From assembly GCA_023458535.1 (NCBI GenBank), contig JAEWYW010000062.1:124001-188000 (forward strand): a stretch of DNA of 64,000 nt, given 5' to 3'. Position numbers and translations under genes: made by a program. This document shows positions 53,076 to 61,976 of this stretch, piece by piece. Below the pieces are notes generated by a model. The model saw only the letters and a list, made by a program, of their open reading frames with translations, made no database searches and was not told the origin of the DNA. The number at the start of each line of letters is the position of its first letter. The first letter of the stretch is position 1. Origin of the DNA: Bacteroidota bacterium. GTDB lineage: Bacteria > Bacteroidota > Bacteroidia > Flavobacteriales > Weeksellaceae.

Positions 53076-54418
53076 TTTTGAGAATAAATTCTTTCGCCTT
53101 TTTTTGAGATCGTTGCAAAATAAATTCCTTTGTTAAGCAAGGAAATGTCAGCCTGTTTATTTTTAATTGTGGTGTTGAGTGAAAGTCGACCTTCCATATT
53201 TAGGAATTCTATTTCATACTCTTCATTACCCAAGCCTTGTACGAACAAAGTTTTTGTAGATGATTGAGGGTGCATTTTTATCTTTTGAACATTCAATTCC
53301 TGCGTGCCGAGCGTACTGGATGTTATTTTAAAAATTTTCCCCGCACTTCTGGAAATTACATAGACTTCTTTTTGAAAATCTTCCCCGAAACTGGCAAAAT
53401 TATTTCCTGGAAATGTGGTAGACCATGTAATGGAATTATCGGCATTTACCAATCCCATTTGCGGAGTGCAGTAATCTGTAAATAGGTATTTTCCCTGAAG
53501 ACTAGGATAACTATTTCCTCTATAAACATAGCCTCCCGTAATGGAGCATCTTCCATTCGAATGATTGTACACCGCCACTGGAAAAACCATTGTGGAAGCC
53601 GCCGCACAACCCGTTCCGTTGTACACATCATTGCCTTCGTAGCACCTCCACCCATAATTAATGGCAGACTGAGTAATCGGATTTCTGTTGATTTCCTCTA
53701 TTAAATTTTGTCCAACATCTGCGATCCAAACGTTTCCTGCAGTTGTATCAAAGGAAAACTTCCAGGCATTTCGGAGTCCATACGACCAAACTTCAGGTGC
53801 ACCGCCGCCTGCCGCAAAAGGATTTCCCGCAGGGATGTTATAAGCATTGGATGAATTGATGTCTATTCTTAAAATTTTTCCCAAAAGAGAATTTTTGTTC
53901 TGAGCATTATTATTGGGATCTCCGCCACCGCCGCCATCACCCGTAGAAATCCATAAATTACCGTCAGGAGCAAAATGCAAACTTCCACCATTATGATTGG
54001 TAAATGGTTTGGGAATATTAAGGATGATTTTCTCGGAAGTCGGATCTGCAACATCAGGATTGGTGGCACTGGTAGTATACCGCGCTACAGTAATGTTTCC
54101 ACTTCCTACCGCATTGTAGTAAACAAAAAAGTATTTGTTGGTAGCATACTGAGGGTGAAATGCCAAACCGAGCAGTCCTTGTTCACCACTGAAAACAACT
54201 TTAGAACTGATATTCAAAAAATCCGATGTATTTACTGTTCCGTTAGCATTTACAACTTTTATAGTACCATTTTGCTGTACTACAAATAACCTGTTGTCAT
54301 TCGCGTGCGCTATTTCCACAGGATTGCTCAAACCAATTGCAAATTCCTCCAAATTGATACTTTGAGAATAAAAAAATATGGAAGAAAAAACACATAAAAG
54401 AAGAAGATGTCTTTTCAT
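53060..54418 (-). CDS. Secreted PQQ-dependent sugar dehydrogenase-like protein with T9SS domain
   Basis: This is a 452-residue exported protein with a signal peptide (about 1-19, ending FFYSQ). The six-bladed GSDH propeller (PF07995 type) shows GLLGLAFHPQYATNKYFFVYY, GSLHFAPDGNLWISTGDGG, LLGKILRID and EVWSYGLRNAWKFSFD. The C-terminal T9SS domain (about 375-452) ends KGIYFATISKKGERIYSQKV. PQQ and calcium binding are family properties; many flavobacterial homologues are of unproven substrate. The ATG at 54418 begins the signal peptide. The stop sits in a 16-bp tandem duplication. Confidence 0.88.
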   Translation of the reverse strand: MKRHLLLLCVFSSIFFYSQSINLEEFAIGLSNPVEIAHANDNRLFVVQQNGTIKVVNANGTVNTSDFLNISSKVVFSGEQGLLGLAFHPQYATNKYFFVYYNAVGSGNITVARYTTSATNPDVADPTSEKIILNIPKPFTNHNGGSLHFAPDGNLWISTGDGGGGGDPNNNAQNKNSLLGKILRIDINSSNAYNIPAGNPFAAGGGAPEVWSYGLRNAWKFSFDTTAGNVWIADVGQNLIEEINRNPITQSAINYGWRCYEGNDVYNGTGCAAASTMVFPVAVYNHSNGRCSITGGYVYRGNSYPSLQGKYLFTDYCTPQMGLVNADNSITWSTTFPGNNFASFGEDFQKEVYVISRSAGKIFKITSSTLGTQELNVQKIKMHPQSSTKTLFVQGLGNEEYEIEFLNMEGRLSLNTTIKNKQADISLLNKGIYFATISKKGERIYSQKVMVE

Positions 54419-54593
54419 AATGGATTGATTTATAAGTTGTTTTAAATTTAAGAAAAAAATATGAAACAAACGTTTTTATTGATATCCTAAAAAAATGAAA
54501 TTATTTTATGGATTTGGAAAAAAGTGAAGTTTGCATCTTACTGAAAGTAAATAGATTCAGTTGTTAAAAATTCATAAAATATCAAAAAATCAT

Positions 54594-54601
54594 TATATTT
54601 G
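54594..54601 (+). promoter_or_regulatory. Candidate -7 box for secDF
   Basis: TATATTTG lies 23 bp before the ATG at 54625. Confidence 0.45.
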
Positions 54602-54624
54602 CCGATTAAATTTAACGTATAACA

Positions 54625-57537
54625 ATGCAAGGAAAAGGACTTATTACAATTATTGCTATTGTGCTAGGGCTAATTTGTATCAACGAATTATTGCCTACTT
54701 GGTACGCCAGCAAAATTGAAAATCAGGCTACAGCAATCGCAGGAGACAATCCAGCGAAGTATCAGAAAGAAATTGAGAAGCTCTCTAAAGACACTCTAAA
54801 TCTTGGGTTTACAAAATTGTACTACACAAAAGCCAAAGATAAAGAGATGAAGTTAGGTCTCGATTTAAAAGGAGGTATTAACGTTCTTTTAGAGATCAAT
54901 CAGAGAGATTTAGTGAATGATCTAACACATTATTCTACCAACCCAGTTCTTATTGAGGCTTTAAACAGAACAGATGTAGCTCAGAAAAATTCAACAAAAT
55001 CTTATATCGACAACTTCTTTACGCAGTTCGATATTGTTAACAAAGAGAAAGGAACCAACCTTAAACTTGCGGATCCTGAAATTTTCGGGAACACCAATCT
55101 TTCGGAAGTGAAATTCAACACTACGGATGAGCAGGTAAAAGCTATCGTTAAAAGAAAAATTGATGCCTCTGTAGGTACAGCTTTCGAAGTAATCCGTACA
55201 AGGATTGATAAAATGGGAGCAGTACAACCAAACGTACAGAGAGTACCTGGTACAGCAAGAATTTCTGTAGAAATGCCAGGTATGAAAGACATCGACAAGG
55301 TGAAAAAAATGCTTCAGACTTCTGCAAAACTCCAGTTCTGGGAAGTACAGCAAGTGCCAGAAATAGCACCTTATTTCGAGTCTTTAGACAATATGATTAA
55401 ACTTAAAGGTGATTCTATTGGTATTGCAAAAAATACCAATTTAATCAATGCTTTAGGTATCAATACGCTTAAAACAAACGGTGTTGCCAACGTAAAGTTA
55501 TCCGATACCGCTGTAGTTAATAAAATTTTAAACAGCAAAATTGCTCAGACACTACGTCCTGGTAACATAAAATATACCCAGTTTATGTGGGGTTACAAGC
55601 CAGAATCTACGGATCCTGATAGATTAGCTTTATATGCAATTAGAGGAAACATCAACCAAAAAGCACCAGTGGATGGAGCTGTTGAAAAAGCACAAATCAG
55701 CTACGATGATTTAGGAAGAATTGTGGTAGACATGCAGATGGATTCTCAGGGTGCTAAAGACTGGAAAACCCTTACGGAGAGAAACGTTGGAAAGCCAGTT
55801 GCAGTAACCTTAGACAATAGAGTTTACACCGCACCAAACGTTGTAGGTGCTATTCCTAACGGTAGAACGCAAATTTCTGGTAACTTCTCCCAAGAGGAAG
55901 CGAAGGAATTAACAGACGTTTTAGGAGCAGGTAAGCTTCCTGCAGGGGCAAAAGTTGTACAAGCTACACAAGTAGGTCCATCATTAGGTCAAGAAGCTAT
56001 TCATGATGGAGTAATATCTTTCCTTATTGCTTTTGCAATTATTATTGTCTATATCATTTTCTATTACGGTGGAGCAGGGGTATACGCAGTAATTGCGATG
56101 ATTATCAACTTATTCTACCTTTTCGGAATTTTAGATTCTGGAGATTTCACACTCACGCTTCCTGGTATTGCCGGTATTGTATTAACCATGGCGATGGCGG
56201 TGGATACCAACGTTATTATTTATGAAAGAACCAAGGAAGAACTTTTCGCTGGAAAAAATATTCTTCAAGCCTATAAAGACGGTTTTAAACATGCCTTAAA
56301 TGCTATCGTAGATGGTCACTTAACTTCAATATTAACAGCGGTTGTATTATTCTTCTTCGGAACAGGACCTATTAAAGGTTTCGCTTTAACATTGGGTATT
56401 GGTTTGGTATTAACTTTCTTCACATCGGTACTTTTATCAAGAGTAATGATCTTCCACAGATTGAATAAAGGAAAATCACTTTCTGTGTGGACACCACCAA
56501 CTAAAAATGCATTCAGAAATGTGTGGATTGATTTTATTGGAAAAAGGAAATATGCCTATATCTTCTCAGCTATTCTTACAATAGTTTGTTTGGGTTCTAT
56601 GTTTACCAACGGATTTAAATATGGAATTGATTTTACAGGGGGTAGAAATTATATCGTTAGATTTGATAAAGATGTTAACGCGAATGATGTTGAGGACAAA
56701 TTGGTAAAAGTTTTCAAAACTCAGGATGGTAAAAACTCTTCTGTTGAAGCTAAAACAATTGGTAACAACAAACAGTTAAAAATCTCTACAGATTATTTAA
56801 TTGATGATGAATCTCTAAAAGCCGATCAAACAATTGAGCAGAAACTTTTCGAGGGTCTTAAGGGTGATTTGCCAGCCAACTTAACGTTAAACGAGTTCAA
56901 ATCCGCAGATAAAGACCACGCAGGAATTATTTCTTCTGAGAAAGTGGGACCAACGGTGGCAGATGATATCAAAACGCACGGTATGTTAGCTGTGGGAGCA
57001 GCGTTGGCAGGAATCTTTATCTATATTTTATTCAGATTTAGAAAATGGCAGTTCTCTTTAGGTGCAGTTGCAGCCTTGGCGCACGATGCCATCATTATTT
57101 TGGGTGCATACTCATTGCTTTATAAGGTGATGCCTTTCAATATGGAGATCAATCAGGATTTTATTGCGGCTATCCTAACCGTTTTGGGGTATTCCATCAA
57201 CGATACTGTAATTATCTTCGACAGAATTAGAGAATATCTAAAAGAGAAGAAATCACTTACACTTGCTGGTCTTTTCGATGATTCTATTTCGAGTACTTTG
57301 GGTAGAACATTCAACACCTCATTCACAACCATCTTGGTAATTTTAGCCATCTTCATCTTCGGTGGATCAAATTTACAAGGATTTATGTTTGCAATGTTAA
57401 TCGGTATTGGTTTCGGTACTTATTCATCGATATTCGTAGCATCGGCAATCGCGTATGACTTCTTAAAAGGTAAAAAGAAAGAAGATCTTCCGCACGGAAA
57501 AACAACTTCAGATAAAGATTTGGTTACTGTAAAATAA
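54625..57537 (+). CDS. secDF: Fused protein translocase subunit SecDF
   Basis: This is a 970-residue natural fusion of SecD and SecF with about 12 membrane helices. The SecD part has LGLDLKGGINVLLEI near residue 80, the periplasmic P1 domain, and GIAGIVLTMAMAVDTNVIIYERTKEEL. The SecF part begins near 640 (FKYGIDFTGGRNYIVRF) and ends with YSINDTVIIFDRIREYL. It uses proton flow to pull preproteins through SecYEG. The fusion is usual in Bacteroidota. It supplies the periplasmic cargo for T9SS and outer-membrane assembly. Confidence 0.97.
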   Translation: MQGKGLITIIAIVLGLICINELLPTWYASKIENQATAIAGDNPAKYQKEIEKLSKDTLNLGFTKLYYTKAKDKEMKLGLDLKGGINVLLEINQRDLVNDLTHYSTNPVLIEALNRTDVAQKNSTKSYIDNFFTQFDIVNKEKGTNLKLADPEIFGNTNLSEVKFNTTDEQVKAIVKRKIDASVGTAFEVIRTRIDKMGAVQPNVQRVPGTARISVEMPGMKDIDKVKKMLQTSAKLQFWEVQQVPEIAPYFESLDNMIKLKGDSIGIAKNTNLINALGINTLKTNGVANVKLSDTAVVNKILNSKIAQTLRPGNIKYTQFMWGYKPESTDPDRLALYAIRGNINQKAPVDGAVEKAQISYDDLGRIVVDMQMDSQGAKDWKTLTERNVGKPVAVTLDNRVYTAPNVVGAIPNGRTQISGNFSQEEAKELTDVLGAGKLPAGAKVVQATQVGPSLGQEAIHDGVISFLIAFAIIIVYIIFYYGGAGVYAVIAMIINLFYLFGILDSGDFTLTLPGIAGIVLTMAMAVDTNVIIYERTKEELFAGKNILQAYKDGFKHALNAIVDGHLTSILTAVVLFFFGTGPIKGFALTLGIGLVLTFFTSVLLSRVMIFHRLNKGKSLSVWTPPTKNAFRNVWIDFIGKRKYAYIFSAILTIVCLGSMFTNGFKYGIDFTGGRNYIVRFDKDVNANDVEDKLVKVFKTQDGKNSSVEAKTIGNNKQLKISTDYLIDDESLKADQTIEQKLFEGLKGDLPANLTLNEFKSADKDHAGIISSEKVGPTVADDIKTHGMLAVGAALAGIFIYILFRFRKWQFSLGAVAALAHDAIIILGAYSLLYKVMPFNMEINQDFIAAILTVLGYSINDTVIIFDRIREYLKEKKSLTLAGLFDDSISSTLGRTFNTSFTTILVILAIFIFGGSNLQGFMFAMLIGIGFGTYSSIFVASAIAYDFLKGKKKEDLPHGKTTSDKDLVTVK

Positions 57538-57560
57538 CCTTTTCTCTTACAACATACGTT

Positions 57561-57594
57561 AAACTGCCTTCCATTTTGGAAGGCAGTTTTTTTA
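57561..57594 (+). terminator. Terminator after secDF
   Basis: AAACTGCCTTCCA / TGGAAGGCAGTTT has a TTT loop and is followed by T residues. Confidence 0.9.
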
Positions 57595-57738
57595 TTAATT
57601 TTGGTCAGATTAAATGATATCCAAAATAGAATCCCTTTAATTTGAAAAGACGCTTTTGTGGTATATTAATCTCATTTTAAATTTTATAGTACTCCAATAA
57701 TTTAATAGATTTTTTAATTTCAATACACGCTAAAAACA

Positions 57739-57746
57739 TAATTTTG
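57739..57746 (+). promoter_or_regulatory. Candidate -7 box for the TetA-like MFS gene
   Basis: TAATTTTG lies 17 bp before the ATG at 57764. No leader-peptide or TetR operator is visible. Confidence 0.45.
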
Positions 57747-57763
57747 CAGGATATTATTTACCA

Positions 57764-58984
57764 ATGGAGAATTCCAAAAAGAAAGCAGCAATAGGTTTTA
57801 TCTTCATAACCTTACTTATTGATATTACAGGTTGGGGAATTATTATTCCTGTAGTTCCTAAGCTCATAGAAGAACTGATACATGCAGATATTTCCGAAGC
57901 CGCCAAATACGGTGGTTGGTTAGGTTTTGCATATGCTTTTGTGCAGTTTATCTTTTCACCTTTGGTAGGAAATTTAAGTGATAAATATGGCCGACGACCT
58001 ATTATCCTTATTTCACTTTTTGGTTTCGCAGTAGATTACGTATTCTTAGCATTGTCACCCAATATATGGTGGCTATTTGTTGGGCGCATTATAGCGGGAA
58101 TCACAGGAGCCAGTGTTACTACAGCCAGTGCGTATATTGCAGATATTTCTACGGATGAAGACAGAGCTAAGAATTTTGGATTAATTGGTGCCGCCTTTGG
58201 TTTAGGATTTATCATCGGTCCTGTTATTGGTGGACTGTTGGGGCATTACGGTTCAAGAGTTCCGTTCTATGCAGCTGCTGTTTTATGTTTCATCAATTTT
58301 TTATATGGCTATTTTATTCTTCCAGAAAGTTTAGACAAATCGAAGAGACGAGAGTTTAATTGGAAAAAAGCCAATCCTGTGGGTTCTTTCAGGTTTTTAA
58401 GAAAGCATCCAGAAATATCAGGTTTAATCGTGGCTTTGGTTCTCATTTACATTGCAGGACATGCTGTACAAAGCAACTGGAATTACTTCACCATGTACAA
58501 ATTCAATTGGACAGAACGTATGGTGGGGATTTCATTGGGCGTAATCGGTTTACTGGTAGGTCTCGTACAAGGTGTACTCATAAGATGGACTACTCCAAAA
58601 CTGGGCGAGAAAAAAAGCATTTATTACGGCTTGTCACTGTACGCCATTGGAATGCTGCTGTTTGCCTTTGCGACCAATGAATGGCAGATGTTTGTGTTTC
58701 TTATCCCATATTGCTTAGGTGGAATTTGCGGGCCAGCATTGCAGTCCATTATTACAAAGGGAGTTCCTGCGAATGAGCAAGGTGAACTTCAGGGTGCTTT
58801 AACCAGCTTAATGAGCGCGACTTCTATTGTAGGACCACCGCTGATGACCAATTTATTCTATTATTTCACCCACAAAGAAGCACCGTTTGAATTTGCGGGA
58901 GCACCGTTTTTCTTGGCTTTCATTATGATGGCAATGAGTGTTGTCATTACATATTACGCCTTTGAAAAAAAGAACAAAACTTAA
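57764..58984 (+). CDS. TCR/Tet-type MFS transporter
   Basis: This is a 406-residue, 12-helix major facilitator. The N-terminus [23 protein letters not shown] resembles TetA of classes A/B. Motif A is [18 protein letters not shown], and motif C-like glycines ([19 protein letters not shown]) mark the drug:proton antiporter branch. Flavobacteria carry chromosomal relatives with no proven tetracycline export, and no tetR is adjacent, so the substrate is unknown. It is monocistronic. Confidence 0.88.
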   Translation: MENSKKKAAIGFIFITLLIDITGWGIIIPVVPKLIEELIHADISEAAKYGGWLGFAYAFVQFIFSPLVGNLSDKYGRRPIILISLFGFAVDYVFLALSPNIWWLFVGRIIAGITGASVTTASAYIADISTDEDRAKNFGLIGAAFGLGFIIGPVIGGLLGHYGSRVPFYAAAVLCFINFLYGYFILPESLDKSKRREFNWKKANPVGSFRFLRKHPEISGLIVALVLIYIAGHAVQSNWNYFTMYKFNWTERMVGISLGVIGLLVGLVQGVLIRWTTPKLGEKKSIYYGLSLYAIGMLLFAFATNEWQMFVFLIPYCLGGICGPALQSIITKGVPANEQGELQGALTSLMSATSIVGPPLMTNLFYYFTHKEAPFEFAGAPFFLAFIMMAMSVVITYYAFEKKNKT

Positions 58985-59032
58985 ATTTTTTTTAAAATGT
59001 ACCGCAATTCAACTTATATGCATAATCTTTTG

Positions 59033-59040
59033 TAATTTTG
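59033..59040 (+). promoter_or_regulatory. -7 box directly upstream of tatA
   Basis: TAATTTTG lies 4 bp before the ATG at 59045, so the transcript would start at about the AUG. Confidence 0.45.
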
Positions 59041-59044
59041 TAGC

Positions 59045-59377
59045 ATGGAAGTAGGTATTTCAGAAATGTTGGTAATTGCTTTGGCAATTGTTGTTTTATT
59101 CGGACCTGATAAGTTGCCGCAGATAGCACGCGATTTAGGATCTGGTGTGCGTAAAATGAAGGGAGCTGTGGAAGACATAAAAACTGAAATCTTAAAGGAA
59201 ACCGATAATCCTGTTTCGGAAATTAAAAAAGAGATTGAAAAAGTAAAACAGTCTGTTACCGAATTTAACCCTGCCAACGAGCTAAAGGATGTTTCTCTGT
59301 CCGATGAAAAAACTCAGGAAAAACCTCTTGTAAAGCCAGTTGATGATGAAGGCTACGAAGGACCAATTAGCAGATAA
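59045..59377 (+). CDS. tatA: Sec-independent translocase TatA/TatB-type protein
   Basis: This is a 110-residue protein of the TatA/Hcf106 family. A short N-terminal membrane helix (ISEMLVIALAIVVLFGPDKLPQIARDLG, with the FGPxKLP hinge) precedes an amphipathic helix (VRKMKGAVEDIKTEIL) and a charged tail. The GPDKLP hinge with a polar residue in the helix is nearer TatB than TatA; the two cannot be separated firmly. It forms the Tat pore for folded, often cofactor-bearing proteins. It heads a run with PAP2 and the TPR gene. Confidence 0.87.
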   Translation: MEVGISEMLVIALAIVVLFGPDKLPQIARDLGSGVRKMKGAVEDIKTEILKETDNPVSEIKKEIEKVKQSVTEFNPANELKDVSLSDEKTQEKPLVKPVDDEGYEGPISR

Positions 59378-59382
59378 CCTTT

Positions 59383-59949
59383 ATGGAAGAAGTTATATTA
59401 GAAGATAAAAAGCTTTTTCTTTTTCTCAATAACATGGGCAATTCTTCTTTCGATCAGTTATGGATGACCATTTCAGGTACTTTTGTTTGGATTCCTTTAT
59501 ATGTTATTTTTTTGTATTTGTTGTACAAAAATTATCAACTTAAATCACTTTTATACATACTTTTGTTTATACTGATAGGCGTTACAGTATCCGATCAGTT
59601 ATCAACGATTTTTAAATTTGGTATTTCGCGCTTAAGACCGTGTCATGATCCTGAAATTCAAAATCATATGCGAATTGTAAAATGTGGTGGTAATTTCGGA
59701 TTTTATTCTGCACATGCGTCTAATACTTTCTTTTTAGCAAGTTATTTAAGCGTATTATTGAGGAAGAAATTGCGATGGTTCCCTTGGTTTATTCTCTTTT
59801 GGGCAACGGTAGTTTCTTACAGTCGAATTTATTTAGGTGTACATTTCCCGATGGATATATTGATGGGAGCTTGTGTTGGATTTTTATTGGGAGGCTTTTT
59901 TGGTACACTCGCATTGAAAGTCATCAACAAGCAAAATATATTCTCATGA
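59383..59949 (+). CDS. PAP2-family membrane phosphatase
   Basis: This is a 188-residue membrane protein with about five helices. The three PAP2 signature blocks are present: KFGISRLRPCHDP (KxxxxxxRP), GFYSAHASNTF (the usual PSGH has become YSAH, but the catalytic His remains) and SYSRIYLGVHFPMDILMG (SRxxxxxHxxxD). Relatives dephosphorylate undecaprenyl-PP, PgpB substrates or lipid A. It begins 5 bp after tatA and overlaps the TPR gene by ATGA. Confidence 0.88.
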   Translation: MEEVILEDKKLFLFLNNMGNSSFDQLWMTISGTFVWIPLYVIFLYLLYKNYQLKSLLYILLFILIGVTVSDQLSTIFKFGISRLRPCHDPEIQNHMRIVKCGGNFGFYSAHASNTFFLASYLSVLLRKKLRWFPWFILFWATVVSYSRIYLGVHFPMDILMGACVGFLLGGFFGTLALKVINKQNIFS

Positions 59950-60755
59950 AAAAAACTTTACTTTCTTTAATTGTTTTTACAACAATTTGTGTCTATGGAC
60001 AAGACGCCAAAAAGGCTGATGAATGTCTGAAAGCAGGAAATTTTAAATGCGCAGAAACTGAATACCAACTTTTGGTAAGCAAAGAAAAAATTCAGAAAAT
60101 TTTATCTGAACATTATGTGGGTTTAGGTATGGCGCAAAGAAGACTCGGCAAACCTGCTTTAGCTATTAAATCTTTTGAATCAGCAATTAGAATCAATCCC
60201 ATGTCCGTACCCGCTTATGTGAATATGGCATCTGTGCAAAGCATGAAAGGAGACAAGCAAAAAGCCTTGGAATATATTACTAAAGGTTTAAAAGCAGAAC
60301 AGGAAAGCCCAGATTTGTATTTAACACGTTCCAGAATTTACGATGATATGGGCAAAAAAGATTTGGCGAAAGAAGATTTGAATACTATTTTAACCTTTGC
60401 ACCCGATAATTTGTATGCAAGAACAGGTTTGGCAAGTTTAAAAAATAAAAGTGGTGATCTGCAAGGTGCACTGAAAGATTATAATCAATTGATATCTGAA
60501 AAACCTGAATCTCTTTTATACAACGGTAGAGCAGAGGTGTACTATAAAATGAAGAAACAAAAAGAAGCTTTAGCAGATGTTAATAAAGCCATTGCGGTGG
60601 ATGCAAAATTTGCGCCCTCGCATGTTACCAAAGCATTAATCTTATTCAGTACAGGAAAAGGAAAAGAAGCATGCTCAAGTTTAGACAAAGCAGTAGCTTT
60701 AGGCTACGAAAAATCGTTGCTTGCTGATGAATATGGTAAGTGTATCAACAAATAG
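59946..60755 (+). CDS. Exported tetratricopeptide-repeat protein
   Basis: This is a 269-residue exported protein with a signal peptide (about 1-18, ending VYGQ). About six TPR units follow: HYVGLGMAQRRLGKPALAIKSFESAIRINP, VPAYVNMASVQSMKGDKQKALEYITKGL and DLYLTRSRIYDDMGKKDLAKEDLNTIL. TPRs are protein-binding scaffolds; the partner is unknown. The start at 59946 (MKKTLLSLIVF) gives a real signal peptide and an ATGA overlap with the PAP2 gene; the longer frame is a shadow of that gene. Confidence 0.85.
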   Translation: MKKTLLSLIVFTTICVYGQDAKKADECLKAGNFKCAETEYQLLVSKEKIQKILSEHYVGLGMAQRRLGKPALAIKSFESAIRINPMSVPAYVNMASVQSMKGDKQKALEYITKGLKAEQESPDLYLTRSRIYDDMGKKDLAKEDLNTILTFAPDNLYARTGLASLKNKSGDLQGALKDYNQLISEKPESLLYNGRAEVYYKMKKQKEALADVNKAIAVDAKFAPSHVTKALILFSTGKGKEACSSLDKAVALGYEKSLLADEYGKCINK

Positions 60756-60790
60756 AAAATTTCAGCAATATTTAATAAACCTTATGTAAA

Positions 60791-61333
60791 GTGGAGTTCA
60801 ATTATAATTTAGATGAAAATGATTTTTTAGAATATCAACTGTATTCAGCTTCAAAAAGTAAAAATATAAGAGTGCAAAGAAGGAGAAGTCTTATTATAGT
60901 TATTGCAATATTTTTTCTTCTTTTTGTATTCCTTTATACTTCAACCAAGCAATTTCCAATTCTTCCATTGGTTGGTTACATCATTTTAATAGTCATTTAT
61001 AAATTCTATGAAAGTTACCGTTATGAGAATCATTATAAAAAGTACATTAAAGAAAATTATAAAGATAGGATTGGCTTAGATTCTAAAATTAATTTTGAAG
61101 ATGACCAAATAACTGAAGAAAGTAAAATGGGTGAGTCGAAGATAAAATATGCTAGCATAAAGGAAATCAATGAAATTAAAAATTATTATTTTTTGAAACT
61201 TATAACAGGACAAAGTTTGATAATTCCCAAAAAAGAAATCATAAACCCTGTCGAATTTAAGTCTAAAATAAATCATATAATTTCGAAATACGGCATCATA
61301 GAAAATTCTGATTTAGATTGGAAATGGAGATAA
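60791..61333 (+). CDS. YcxB-like two-helix membrane protein
   Basis: This is a 180-residue protein with a GTG start (60791). Two adjacent membrane helices (about 33-73) follow the N-terminus MEFNYNLDENDFLEYQLYSA. The C-terminal half (INFEDDQITEESKMGESKIKYASIKEI, then LIIPKKEI) matches the YcxB-like C-terminal domain. Function is unknown. It lies 35 bp after the TPR gene and may end the tatA-PAP2-TPR transcript. Confidence 0.72.
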   Translation: MEFNYNLDENDFLEYQLYSASKSKNIRVQRRRSLIIVIAIFFLLFVFLYTSTKQFPILPLVGYIILIVIYKFYESYRYENHYKKYIKENYKDRIGLDSKINFEDDQITEESKMGESKIKYASIKEINEIKNYYFLKLITGQSLIIPKKEIINPVEFKSKINHIISKYGIIENSDLDWKWR

Positions 61334-61424
61334 GTGCTGATCAATTGATTAATATGATTTAGCATTTAAATTTAATGTAAACATTTTTTACCGCTGATAA
61401 TTGATGTAAGTCTTGTTTAAAAAA

Positions 61425-61460
61425 GTAAGCCATTATTCTTAAAGAATGATGGCTTTTATT
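61425..61460. terminator. Bidirectional terminator
   Basis: AAGCCATTATTCTT pairs with AAGAATGATGGCTT, flanked by A and T runs, between the YcxB-like gene and convergent rlmH. Confidence 0.8.
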
Positions 61461-61476
61461 AAATAATGTTATGATA

Positions 61477-61950
61477 TTAATCGTTGTGATAAGGCTTTCC
61501 TTGGAGAATTTGGTCTGCTCTGTATATTTGTTCTACAAAAAATAACCTGATCATCTGATGAGTGAATGTCATTTTAGATAATGACATCTTTTCGTTGGCT
61601 CGGTCGTAGATTTCCTGTGAGAAACCATAAGCACCGCCAATCAAAAAATGGATTTTCTTGGTAGAAGAATTCAGCCAGTGATCAATTTTACCTGCAAATT
61701 CACGACTTGTAAACTGTTTTCCTTTTTCATCGAGAAGAATGACCAAGTCGGTGTTATCAATATGAGCATTGAACAGTTTGGCTTCTTCTCTTTTTACCAA
61801 TTCTGGTGTAAGATTTTTAGCATTTTTTACATCGGGGATTTCCACAAGCTCAAAATTCCAATGTTTGGGAAGTCTCGGAAGGTAGTAGGCAATTAAGTTT
61901 TTTATTTCTTTATCATCCGTTTTTCCGATGCAAACTAAATTGATTCTCAT
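61477..61950 (-). CDS. rlmH: 23S rRNA (pseudouridine1915-N3)-methyltransferase
   Basis: This is a 157-residue SPOUT methyltransferase, full length. The family blocks are LVILLDEKGKQFTSREFAGKI, IHFLIGGAYGFSQEIYDRANEKMSLS and MTFTHQMIRLFFVEQIYRADQILQGKPYHND (terminal YH). It methylates the pseudouridine at 1915 in helix 69 of 23S rRNA. It is divergent from the BrkB-like gene, with overlapping promoters. Confidence 0.97.
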   Translation of the reverse strand: MRINLVCIGKTDDKEIKNLIAYYLPRLPKHWNFELVEIPDVKNAKNLTPELVKREEAKLFNAHIDNTDLVILLDEKGKQFTSREFAGKIDHWLNSSTKKIHFLIGGAYGFSQEIYDRANEKMSLSKMTFTHQMIRLFFVEQIYRADQILQGKPYHND

Positions 61951-61954
61951 TTCT

Positions 61955-61962
61955 TATCTTTG
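61955..61962 (+). promoter_or_regulatory. -7 box for the BrkB-like gene
   Basis: TATCTTTG lies 14 bp before the ATG at 61977. It interleaves with the divergent rlmH box. Confidence 0.45.
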
Positions 61963-61967
61963 TTGTG

Positions 61968-61975
61968 CAAATATA
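61968..61975 (-). promoter_or_regulatory. -7 box for rlmH
   Basis: The minus strand reads TATATTTG, 17 bp before the rlmH ATG. The two divergent -7 boxes are only 5 bp apart. Confidence 0.45.
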
Positions 61976-61976
61976 G

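Noticed and set aside
57764..58984. Acquired tetracycline-resistance gene
   Set aside because: The protein resembles TetA-type MFS but has no tetR, no mobile element and ordinary composition. It fits a resident chromosomal transporter.
61357..61370. Fifth copy of the heptad element (ATTTAGC, ATTTAAA)
   Set aside because: Only two units match and no inverted partner lies nearby. Expected by chance in AT-rich sequence.
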